From: Mercurialis annua
Lineage: Eukaryota > Streptophyta > Magnoliopsida > Malpighiales > Euphorbiaceae
NCBI RefSeq assembly: GCF_937616625.2
Contig: NC_065571.1
Coordinates: forward strand, 24,378,201 to 24,442,200
Length of the DNA: 64,000 nt
Direction of reading: 5' to 3'
Made by a program: the position numbers and the translations under genes. The notes below the pieces were generated by a model. It worked only from the letters and a program-made list of their open reading frames with translations. It was not told the origin of the DNA and did not search any database. Of this stretch, positions 1 to 9,876 are shown one piece after another. Numbering within the stretch: the first letter of the stretch is position 1; every line of letters begins with the position of its first letter.

Positions 1-224
1 CATAAGATATTACTTCCAAACATACTTCGTATGTTCATTCATACTTTTATAGGTCATGTACATATCATAAACTAAGCGTGTATGTTACAAACGTACTTGA
101 TACCTTTGCTTCATTCTTATATGTCATGTACGTTTACACTACGTACATACTTGACATGTTTTGTTTACTGTTATAATTTTAATTGTCTTTATTCTTCTTT
201 TTAAATTTCTCTGACTTTATCTTT

Positions 225-425
225 CTGACATCTATAGCAAAGCCAACCGATGTGTTCACATATCTGACATCGATAGCAAAGCCACCCGATGTATTTCACA
301 TATCTGACATCGATATCAAAGCCAACCGATGTATTTTACAAATCTGACATCGATAGCAAAGCCAACCGATGTATTCCTAATCACCTGACATCAATAGCCA
401 CGCCAACCGATGTATCTTATATAAT
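225..425. repeat. Five-copy 40-bp minisatellite with hairpin units
   Basis: Units begin with CTGACATC at 225, 264, 304, 344 and 385, a period of 39-41 bp. Each unit pairs ACATCG near its start with CGATGT about 14 nt later, so each can fold as a small hairpin. It lies inside the partial LTR. Confidence 0.85.
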
Positions 426-1528
426 ATCTTAATTATTGCTCTTATCTCAAATTGATTCTCGATATATAATGCTTAATTTTATCTTCATATGAGTCCCAAG
501 GACTATTATCGAGAATGGGTGAGATACAGGTCCTGGGATAATTCTATCAAGTTCAACCTTGCATCTCCGTTCTTATATTTGGCTGTACCATAGTACAATT
601 CTCGTTCTGTTGTATTGATCCTTTATGGACCATGACATGCACATTACAATCTACAAACATACATCTATAATACACGCACGTATGGGTATTCATTATAATT
701 AAAAGTATGTATGGGAACGTACTATGTTTCTTTTTAAAATATATGAATAATAGTACATATAGGAATGTACTATACTTTTCTCGTGCATATTTGGTTCGAT
801 ACTCGTATATTATTTGATATTTGTGTATATAGTACATATAGGGATGTACTATATGCTCTTATACGTATCTTATTTGATACATGTATATTACCAAACCTTT
901 GAGTTCATAACACATTGCTTTTACCCTTCCCCAGTTCTTTAAGCATTCATATTCATTTCATATAATTATGTTATTTAGAATAACATAATACAAATATTTC
1001 AAAGCATACGTACATATACCTTTCCAAACATACTTTCAAACATACAAGTATTCATATAGTCGTCCGTATATGAAAATACGCGACTTTATGAATATTAACG
1101 AGTAATTAAAATGTACTCACAGAAAATGCTTATCCAAAAACACTTTGGGGCTTAGAAACGGCAAGTTTCCCGAGCTCTTTGTCTAGCTGCCTCTTGCCTC
1201 ATCAGAATCCTATTCTAGGATTGATTCTAGGCTTGAGACATGACAAGACACAAAACATAAACCGTTGTGCTTTAAACGTAATCTTTTTCGATAAACGAAT
1301 CATTCTTCTTTTGTTTCTTAATACTTCTCGGTTCAATATTCAATAGAGAATATAGGTTTTCTTAATAAAACAAATTGATATCCATAAACGATCTCATTCC
1401 AAACAACTAGTCATATTTTACTCGTTTAACGTCCAAATCTTTTATTTTCGGAGTCCAGGAGTCGATATTGGGTTAGGGGATCATAAAGTTAGGTTTTTGA
1501 AGTCATTCCCCTTCAAAAGAAGGGTGGT

Positions 1529-1590
1529 GCACGTTGTGCACCTCCTTAGGGCACGTCGTGCACCTCCTTAGGGCACGTCGTGCACCTTCG
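1529..1590. repeat. Three-copy 22-bp palindromic repeat
   Basis: GCACGTCGTGCAC (first copy GCACGTTGTGCAC) recurs at 1529, 1551 and 1573, separated by CTCCTTAGG. The core GCACG-T-CGTGC is an inverted repeat. A fourth degenerate unit follows. It lies downstream of the minus-strand TATA box, in the transcribed part of the putative LTR. Confidence 0.8.
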
Positions 1591-1968
1591 TGGGCACGAT
1601 TCCGGCCGCTGAAAATGGCCATTCCGACGTGCGAAATTAATCCCGAACTCATCCAACATCCATATAACATCCTAATTTATCCAAAAACGCAGTAAAAACG
1701 TATAAAACGAATCGATTACATAATCGCGGTACGGTTTTGCCGTAACCTAATTTTCAAATCAAAAACCCATCCAATATACTCAAATAAACGGCGAAACAAC
1801 GTGCTTACCGTCATTACCCATTGAAATACGATCGATTCGAGCTATAGAACGTCGAAAACGGACAAGAAACGGAGATCGTACGATGAAAACGGTGAGAGCG
1901 GCGATGAAATGAACGAAAGAAGAATGAATCTGATAGTTGACTTTTGAATCCTTCATTATGAAGGAAAG

Positions 1969-1980
1969 CTTATATATATA
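1969..1980 (-). promoter_or_regulatory. Putative TATA box of the left partial LTR
   Basis: The minus strand reads TATATATAAG, followed downstream by a mixed-composition leader. It lies about 330 bp from the inferred LTR start at 2307, a plausible place for a retrotransposon promoter. The call rests on motif and position only. Confidence 0.4.
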
Positions 1981-2307
1981 ATGGCTAATTTGCACTTTGA
2001 TCCTTGAAACTTTTCAAAAGTTGCAATTTAGCCAAAAACCTATTCGCGTCCAAATTTTTAAAGGTATCCGATTGACTCGGGACATTTACCTAATTACTAT
2101 AAATTATTTCGCGGACTTTCGCGAAATAATTTCCATTACGGAATTTATAATGTATTTTATATTAATTTCCGAAGTTATTTCCTTAAATCCCGCTAATTAG
2201 CTTAATAAAATTATTCCAATTCCCGATATAATTAAATTAAATTCTTCTTAACTTAATTTATCGGAATTCCTGACACGTGGCACGACTTAATTATTTGGGG
2301 TATTACA

Positions 2308-3126
2308 ATCAATATTCCACTACTCATAATATTAAAATTAATAATTCAAAGAGAAAAAAGCAAAATTCATATCAAATACGATAAGAAAAAATCTAATTTA
2401 TCAAAAAATTATATAAATCAAGTTAGGAGTATCAGCATTATTGTTCAATAATGTAAAACATAATTAAAATTCTATAGAAGCTAAAATAGTAGAATAAAAT
2501 CGACCAACTAACAAGTGAAAGCTTATAGCTAATGGACCCCAAAGATGAGAAACCTAAGAGATTTATTCCAAGCAAAAAATTTCAATATGAAATATATTTT
2601 TCTGATGAGTCAGATCTCATTCCATCCAAAACATGATAATAATTCTTGTATTGTATGATCATGACAAATCTCCCATAAAACATCAAAAAATAGAATCAAA
2701 ACTACAGAAACTTACTGAGAAGTGTGGCGTTGTGCTCTCTTTGCTCTCAACAGTAGAAATCGACTGATGAACAATGGCAGAAATCATATGGGAGGACACG
2801 ATATAGGAGGAGACGAGATAGTGGATGATTGATTGCCGAAAATTAGGTTAATTTACTGAGATGGGAGGAGACGTGATTTGGAGCGAAAACTGAAAATAAT
2901 TTAGCCCAAAAATAAAAAGAGTGTGATGCTTCCCGCGTTATTATTTCACATTTGCGACCAGAATAAGTATTTTTAGGGAAAGGAAATAACGACGGTCCTT
3001 AAAATTTAATTTTCATACGAAATTAAATAACCGGATATAACTCCGGTTGTTATTACTGACGTACTCGGACTCAATTATTTTCCTTTCGCAAAAATTTGGT
3101 CGCTAATAAACGATTTTCTTGTAGTG
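2308..3126. mobile_element. CACTA-type DNA transposon end, probably a non-autonomous fragment
   Basis: The right edge reads TTTTCTTGTAGTG (3114-3126), the reverse complement of the CACTACAAGAAAA terminus typical of plant CACTA (CMC) elements. Just inside are inverted subterminal motifs GCGACCA (near 2956) and TGGTCGC (near 3098), a pattern known for CACTA ends. The 60-bp satellite starts at once at 3127. No transposase frame exists. CACTAC occurs at 2318, but the match stops after six bases and flanking triplets TTC and TTT do not agree, so the left end is uncertain and may have been removed by the neighbouring LTR element. I see nothing else in this stretch. Confidence 0.5.
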
Positions 3127-4596
3127 TTTGTTTTGTAAACATTTGGCTTAAATTGCTAAAAAGGTTACGAAACAAAACCAAAAGTTTACAAACGTTACGA
3201 AACAAAACCAAACGTTTCACCTTTTTAGCGATCTAAGCCGAACGTTTACAAACATTACGAAACAAAACCAAACTTTTCACCTTTTTAGCGATTTAAGCCA
3301 AACGTTTACAAATGTTACAAAACAAATTCAAGCCCTTCACCTTTTTAGCAATTTAAGACAAGCGTTTGCAAACGTTTCGAAACAAAACCAAACTTTTAAA
3401 ATGTAACGAAACAAATCTAAACATTTCACATTTTTAGCGATTTAAGCTAAACGTTTACAAACGTTGCGAAACAAATCCAAACATTTCACCTTTTTAGCAA
3501 TTTAAGCCAAATGTTTACAAACGTTATTAAACAAAAGCAAACATTTCACCTTTTTAGCAATATTAGCCAAACGTTTACAAACGTTACGAAACAAATCAAA
3601 GCGTTTCACCTTATTAGCAATATGAGCCAAACATTTACAAACGGTATGGACCAAAACCAAACGTTTCACATTTTTAGCGATTTAAGCCAAACGTTTACAA
3701 ACGCTACGAAACAAATCCAAACGTATCACCTTTTTGGCGATTGAAACCAAACATTTACAAACGTTACGAAAAAAATCCAAATGTTTCACCTTTTTAGCGA
3801 TTTAAGCCAAACGTTTACAAACGTTACGAAACAAATCCAAACATTTTATCTTTTTAGCGATTTAAACCAAACGTTCAAAACGTTACGAAACAAATCCAAA
3901 CGTTTCACCTTTTTAGCGATTTAAGCCAAACGTTTACAAACGTTACGAAACAAATCCAAACGTTTCACATTTTAGCGATTTAAGCCAAACGTTTAAAAAC
4001 GTTATGAAACAAATCCAAATGTTTAAAACGTTATGAAACAAATCCAAACGTTTAAAACGTTACGAAATAAATCCAAACGTTTCACATTTTTAGCGATGTA
4101 AGCCAAATGTTTACCAATGTTACGAAACAAATCCAAATGTTTCACCATTTTAGCTATTTAAGCCAAACGTTTAAAAACGTTGTGAAACAAATCCAAACGT
4201 TTCACCATTTGAGCTATTTAAGCCAAACGTTCACAAACGTTACGAAACAAATCCAAACGTTTCACATTTTTAGCGATTTAAGCCGAACGTTTCCAAACTT
4301 TACGAAACAAAACCAAACATTTCTACTTTTTAGCGATTTAAGCCAAAAATCTACAAACGTTACGAAACAAATCCAAACGTTTCCCCATTATAGCGATTTA
4401 AGCCAAACATTACGAAAATAATCCAAATGTTTCACCTTTTTAGCAATTTAAGCCAAACATTTACAAACGTTACGAACGAAATCCAAACGTTTCCCCATTT
4501 GAGCGACAAAGGTTACGAAACAAATCCAAGCGTTTCACCTTTTTAGCAATTTAAGCCAAACGTTTCCAAACGTCACGGAACAAAACCAAACGTTTC
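3127..4596 (+). repeat. 60-bp satellite array, mostly forward orientation
   Basis: The forward monomer has two 30-bp halves. One begins AAACGTTTACAAACGTTACG and ends near AAATCC. The other begins AAACGTTTCACCTTTTTAGC and ends near TAAGCC. Monomers diverge by point changes but hold the 60-bp period. The first ~40 bp are in reverse orientation and flip near 3166. Around 3990-4085 a 29-bp half-monomer is repeated without its partner half. Because 60 is a multiple of three, stop-free frames of 20-residue repeats appear (for example 3511-3744 and 4107-4421); these are not considered genes. Confidence 0.95.
3985..4085 (+). repeat. Half-monomer (29-bp) tandem variant inside the satellite
   Basis: GTTATGAAAC or GTTACGAAAT recurs at 4001, 4030 and 4059 with 29-bp spacing. 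The half carrying CACCTTTTTAGCGATTTAAG is absent between copies. Similar short forms recur elsewhere in the array wherever CGTTTAAAACGTTACG is seen. Confidence 0.75.
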
Positions 4597-4667
4597 AATA
4601 CAAAAATGGTTTTCTCTCTCCGGAATTGTCTCGGCGCATTTTAGCTTTGCTACTTCCGCCGTCTCCT

Positions 4668-5930
4668 ATGGCGAAGAAGATAGGAAAGAGAAACCATAAT
4701 CTGACTAAGGTCACTGAGAAGGATGTTCAAGATGGTATTACAGTAGAGGGATCTATGGTTTTTGAGAATGAAAGTGTAAATACTAGCTCTAATATTAAAG
4801 TTGTTGATGAGGAAAATGTTCAAGTGATTGAGGATGAAGTCCATGAAAGTGGATCTAAAGTTGCGGAGAAGAAATGGGTTGATTCGGTTAAAACCAATAG
4901 GGTGAATGACCCGATGAACTCTTTGAAATATATCCCTCCAGTGGTCAACAATGGAGTTCGTATTGCAAAATTTTTAGAGGAAGACATTATTGAGGAAGAA
5001 GAGAGGTGGAAACATGCGATTGTTGGGTGCGTTTTTGGTCTGTCTCCAAGATTCTTTAAACTGCAAAGTTTCATCAAGAATAGATGGGGTAAATTTGGTT
5101 TATTAGATTTTCATCAAATAAAATCTAATCTGTTTGCTTTTATTTTCGAATCTGAAGAAGGGAAACATAAGGCTATGGCAAATGGTCCTATAACCTTTGA
5201 TAAACATCCTCTCATCCTTGAAGAATGGAGAAGAAACATGTCTTTTGATCTAGCAGAAGTTGCTTCAGTCCCAGTTTGGGTTAAGCTCCCTATGCTTCCT
5301 TGGGAATTTTGGAGTCCAAATTCCTTGAGTGCTATAGCTAGTACTTTAGGTAAACCTCTTTTTGCTGACAGATGCACTAGAGAAAGATCAAAATTGTCTT
5401 ATGCCAGAGTTCTTATAGAAATGAGGTTGAAAGGCTTATTTCCTGATGTGGTGATTATCGAAGATAATGAGGGTAATCAACATACTCAAATTGTTGATTA
5501 TGAGTGGAAACCTATTTTATGTGAAGTTTGCAATAAGCTTGGTCATAGGAATTGTGAGAAGTAGCAAATCTGGATGGCTAAAGCTTCTAATAAGGAGGTT
5601 GTTCAAGTTGCAAATGAGGAGACTATAGTTGAAGCTAAGCATACTGAAGTGCCAGTTAAAGATTTGGCTGAAGTGAATCATGCTGAGGTGCTTGGTACAT
5701 ATCCTACTGCTGAGGTTTCTAATACTCAACAATGTACTACCCCTTCTAATTCCCATGAGGATGGGTTTCAATTGGTCACATACAGGAAGTTGAAGAACAA
5801 GATTCAAACTAATGGGAAGAATGATGAGATGAATCTCAGAGCTAAAAGTGGAGGTATTAAATCTCAGCCTTTGCATATAGATAAACTCCCTGCCAAGAGG
5901 CTTATTAAGCCCTTGCATAGAGGTAGATGA
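4668..5930 (+). pseudogene. LINE ORF1, DUF4283-like RNA-binding protein (one in-frame stop)
   Basis: The ORF1 protein of plant L1 elements binds element RNA in the ribonucleoprotein. The start is ATG 4668 (MAKKIGKRN); the frame before it has no in-frame ATG. Residues ~110-280 match the DUF4283 type: a GxVFGLSPRFFKLQ-like core, F(A/I)FIFESEEGKHKAM, PLILEEWRRNM, VPVWVKLPMLPWEFW, then a partial CCHC knuckle (CEVCNKLGH) whose last cysteine is displaced. A TAG at 5562-5564 ends the first part after 298 codons. The same frame reopens and runs to TGA 5928-5930, through a lysine/glutamate-rich tail. This end overlaps the ORF2 start by ATGA. Read through the stop, it is about 420 codons, normal for the family. 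Confidence 0.82.
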
Positions 5931-8900
5931 AGTTCATTACTTGGAATATAAGGGGTCTGAATAAACCCTTTAAGCAAGCTGAAGTCAAGAGACTGCTTGC
6001 TAAAAGAAAATGTGCTCTTATAGGGTTACTGGAAACTAGAGTTAGAAGGAACAACAAAGATAAAATCTGGAAGAAAATGAATTTTCAAGGTTGGACTCTG
6101 ATTGATAATTATGATTTTTCTGATATTGGCAAAATTTGGATTCTGTATGACAATTCTAAGGTTAAAGTGCAGTGTGTTTATTCCTCTGATCAAATTGTGC
6201 ATTCTAGAGTTGATTTGGAGGACTATAGCTTTATGTGGTCTGTTATTTATGATTCTAACTCCATTAATGATAGGCAAAGGCTGTGGAATAAGATTATTGA
6301 TACCTCAAACCGCAATGAGGGTCCCTGGATAGTTCAAGGAGATTTCAATGCTGTTATGAGTAATGAGGATAAAAGTGGGGGAAATTCCACTCTCTGGAGT
6401 TGAATAATTGTACTACTGCTGCTGGTATTACTGAAATTAGAAGTGTTGGGTGTTTTTTCAATTGGAATAATAACCAGATGGGTGAGAATAGAATTTGGAG
6501 AAGATTGGATAGGGTGTTTGCTAATGGAGATGTTACTGACAAGTTTCAAAACATTTACTTTGAAGCCCTCCCTTGTGGTATCTCTGATCACAGTCCTATT
6601 GTTACTATTTTGCAGAATGATAAGAAGGTTGGCATAAAAGGTTTTAAGTTCTTTAAATTTTGGACTTCTCATCCTAGCTTTAGAAGTATTGTTGAAGAGG
6701 AATGGAGGAGGATTTATGGGGGCTATCACATTTATAAGGTGGTGTAAAAACTGAAAGCTATAAGTTACATACTTAGCAGATTAAATAGACAACAATTTGC
6801 TGATATTTCTCAGAAGGCTAATGATCAAAGAGAGAGACTGGATAAGCTGCAAATTGATATTTAGATTGATCCTTCCAACAGTTTTCTGATGGAGGAAGAA
6901 AAAGCCATGGCTAACCACCTTAAGTTTTTGCTCTGTTGTGAAGAGAGTTATTACAAACAAAAATCCAGGGTCCAATGGCTTAATCTTGGGGATTCTAATA
7001 CTAAATTTTTTCATAACTCTTTAAAACAAAGGAGAATTGTGAATTGCATTCCTATTTTACAGTTAGAAGATGGGAGTACTATTAATTCCAGCAATGAGAT
7101 CCATATAGAAATGACAAGGTTTTATAAAAACCTTTTCAGAAAAGGAGACTTTAATAGGAATCATATTAAGAGGGAGGAGTTCAGGAAGGGCTTTATTTTA
7201 GCTGAGGAAGATGGTGTTACCTTTATGAGAAAGGTTACCGAGCAGGAAGTTAAAACTGCTGTATTTTCTATTGGGCCTGACAAGGCAGCAGCCCCTGATG
7301 GATACAATGGGCATTTCTTCAAAGCAACTTGGAGAATTATTAAGGATGATCTGGTGAAATCTGTTCAGGAGGCCTTCATTTCTGGTAAGATTCTTAACCA
7401 GATTAAAACTACTGCTGTAACTGTTATTCCTAAGTCTAGTAATGCAAATAGTCTTAATGACTTTAGACCTATTTCTTGCTGTAATGTCCTTTATAAAATT
7501 ATCTATAAATTCATTGCCAGTAGACTCAGCCCATTTCTTGATAAGATTGTGTCTCCCAATCATATGCTTTTGTGCCTAAAAGGTCTATTGCCCACAACAT
7601 CATGCTTGCCCATGAATTAGTGAAAAATTATCACTGTAATAAGGACTATCCTAGGTGTCTCCTGAAAATAGACCTTAAGAAAGCCTATGATTCTATTTCC
7701 TGGGATTACATTGAAGAAATTTTGATTGCCTTAAACTTTCCTGACAATTTCATTATTCTTGTAATGAATTGTATTAGATCCCCTAGTTTCTATATTGCTT
7801 GGTGTGGTAATAAAGGTGATAGTTTTGTCTCTAGCAAAGGGCTGAGGCAAGGGGATCCTATATCTCCCCACTTATTTGTGATTTGTATGGAGTACTTATC
7901 AAGAACTTTAAGTAATACTAGTAATGTTTTCAAATTTCACCATGGGTGTGGCCCTCTTAAAGTCAATCACTTGATGTTTGCTGATGATTTATTGCTTTTC
8001 TTCTATGGGGATAAAAACTCTATTGGTTTCCTTATGGAGTGTCTTACTGAGTTTAGAAACACTTCTGGCCTTCAAGTTAATAATAGTAAGAGCCAAGTGT
8101 TTTTCTGCAATGTGGAAGATAGTACTAAAAGAAGTATCACGTGCATGACTGGCTTTAAAGAAGGGGTTCTACCCTTGAGGTACTTGGGAATTCCTTTGAT
8201 TTCTACCAAGCTCTCTAGAGATGATTGCAAAGGGATCATTGAAAAAATCACCAGCAAAATTCACTCTTGGAACAGTAAGTTCCTCTCTTATGCTGTCAGA
8301 ATGCAGTTGATTCAGTCAGTGCTCCTCAATATGCAAGTTTTCTGGGCTACTATTCTCATCCTTCCTAAGAATGTGATTAGTGAGATTCAAAGAATTTGCT
8401 CAAAGTTCTTATGGTCTGGATCTAGTGAGGGCAGGAACAAAGCTATGGTAGCTTGGAAAGAGATTGAAAAGTTAAAGAAAGAGGGTGGTCTTAGTATTAA
8501 AAATATGAAAATTTGGAATAGAGTAGCTAACTGTAAACATGTTTGGCACATTTTGAATAATCCCAATGCTCTATGGGTTAAATGGATTAACAACAACAAA
8601 TTAAAAAGAAGAAGTTTGTGGAGTGTTAAGTCTCATAACTACACAAGTTGGATCAGGAAAGGCATTCTTAGTATCAGAGAGGATGTGAAGAAGCTCATTG
8701 ATTTCAGAATAGGAAATGGGGTTAAGACTGACTTTTGGAATGACCCTTGGCTTACAGGGTGTTCTATGAGTGAAAAGTTTCCAAAAGATAAAATGAGAGA
8801 GACTGGAGTCCCTAAGAATGTTGCTGTGGCAAGCTTATGGAGGAATAACTCTTGGCATCTCCCTGAAACCAATGACCCTGAAACAGAAGCAGCTTGGAAT

Positions 8901-9501
8901 TATATCAGGAGTAATAGTCATATCAATGTTGAGGAGGAAGATACCATTAATTGGAAAGTGATGAAAGGAGAAAAGTTTTCTATTAGTAAGACATGGGAGA
9001 TTTTAAGAGACCATCACCCTGAGGTCTCTCGGTTCAGAATCATTTGGGGGGAAAGGATATATTCCTAGAAACAATTTTATTCTCTGGCTAGCTATAAAGA
9101 ACAAACTGAAGACCAAGGATAAGCTCAGGTCATGGGGTATTGTTAATGATGACATGTGTGTACTTTGTGGTGAGAAAACTGAGACCATCAACCATTGTAT
9201 GTTTGAGTGTGAGATTGCAGATCAAATTTGGAAAACTCTGTTACCTGCAATCAATTGTAATGTTGAAGTTAGATCTTGGAAAAGACTGCTAAGTTGGTTT
9301 TGCATGAAAGCTCGGGGGAATAGCAAGCTTGCTAAATTCAGAAGATTGGTTCTCACAACTTTTATCTACATGATTTGGATCTCTAAGAACAGAAAAGCTT
9401 TTCTGGGGGAAGATTGTTCTTCAACTCAAATTATCAACAAAATCAGAAATGTCTTGATTGCAAAATTTAGTGAGATTGGGAGCAGAGGTCCTAATGATTA
9501 G
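5927..9501 (+). pseudogene. LINE ORF2: AP-type endonuclease and reverse transcriptase, frameshifted
   Basis: ORF2 nicks the target and copies element RNA onto it. It starts at ATG 5927 inside the ORF1 stop. Endonuclease signatures in order are TWNIRGLN, LLETR, GDFNAV (~6342), RRLDRVFAN (~6505) and SDHSPIV (~6587). The reverse transcriptase shows FRPISCCN (~7465), IDLKKAYDS (~7672), GLRQGDPISP (~7845) and the catalytic FADD (~7978). A zf-RVT zinc finger CVLCGEKTETINHCMFEC lies at ~9157-9210. There is no RNase H after it. Damage: a frame change at ~6385, TAA at 6745-6747, TAG at 6862-6864, a one-base loss near 7563, and an extra G in a six-G run near 9048. About 1190 codons in all, normal for plant L1. 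The catalytic residues I can see are kept, so the damage is recent relative to the family's age. Confidence 0.88.
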
Positions 9502-9876
9502 TCAATGAGGATCATCCAGAATATCTAAGCCTCTCTTTGCTTGCTGAAGTATATCTTGAGGCTTTTGTAGCAAGAGATTCTTTTGTTTTTTGTTTTCAGG
9601 TGCTGGAGGTTCTCTTGATGCTTTTGTAGCAAGAGTTTCAATAGCTTCTGCCTTTTGGTTGCTGTTTTTTTTTTTGCAGAGTCCCTGGGGAATTTGTATT
9701 GGGGTTTCTCTGTTTTCTTTTTTGCTGTATTGCTCTGAGGCTTGTGTAACAGGGCTTCTCTTTTTGTTGTTGGCTTTTTGGCTTTTTGCTGGCCCTAATA
9801 GTGTGTAAGGGCCTGCTGTTTTATTCTCTTGTTGATTTTCATCAATAGAGCTTTTTGGTTTTTTCTACCAAAACAA
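9502..9876 (+). other. LINE 3' UTR
   Basis: A T-rich, G/T-biased tract follows the ORF2 stop. A phrase like GCTTTTGTAGCAAGAG occurs twice (near 9561 and 9619). It ends TTTTTCTACCAAAACAAAA, the usual type of plant L1 3' end with a short A-rich tail. The 72-codon frame at 9590-9808 is a by-product of T-richness. Confidence 0.7.

Larger units (their letters stand above)
1..2307 (-). mobile_element. Partial LTR of a Ty3/gypsy chromovirus-type retrotransposon
   Basis: The segment ends on the plus strand in GGGGTATTACA, so on the minus strand it opens TGTAATACCCC, much like the chromovirus LTR at 33134-36028 (TGTAATATCCC). The minus strand has a TATA box near 1969-1978. A hairpin minisatellite lies at 225-425 and a palindromic triplet at 1529-1590; the 33134 LTR also carries a minisatellite towards its coding 3' end. 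No coding frame is credible: the 67-94 codon frames show no family motif. The other LTR end and the interior would lie left of the window. The bases right of 2307 are not purine-rich when read on the minus strand, so this is more likely the outer 5' boundary than a 3' LTR start. A solo LTR cannot be excluded. Confidence 0.55.
4597..9876 (+). mobile_element. Nearly full-length plant L1-type LINE
   Basis: The element has two overlapping reading frames (ORF1 with a DUF4283-like domain, ORF2 with endonuclease, reverse transcriptase and zf-RVT), no LTRs, and a 3' UTR ending in a short A-rich tail near 9869-9876. The flanks are satellite in continuous forward phase. A 15-bp stretch before it (4582-4596) and one after it (9877-9891) match at 14 of 15 positions, a likely target-site duplication, although satellite self-similarity weakens that test. 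The 5' UTR is only about 70 bp, so slight 5' truncation is possible. Both frames carry a few stops and shifts, so this copy is inactive but not ancient. Confidence 0.88.

Noticed and set aside
225..425. A CRISPR-like array
   Set aside because: The whole 40-bp unit is repeated with little variation; there are no unique spacers, and the setting is a plant LTR.
553..837. A 94-codon minus-strand frame in the left LTR
   Set aside because: Low-complexity Y/H/I-rich translation of AT-rich LTR with no family resemblance.
2318..2323. CACTAC as the left end of the CACTA fragment
   Set aside because: The match to the right terminus stops after six bases and the flanking triplets (TTC and TTT) are not duplicates.
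3511..3744. Stop-free frames with 20-residue repeats (LSQTFTNVTKQIQTF type), here and at 4107, 9855, 16372, 20950, 49075 and 50366
   Set aside because: The 60-bp monomer is a multiple of three, so any run without an indel or stop change gives a repeat protein. Frames appear on both strands, break wherever a monomer slips, and have no consistent start or end.
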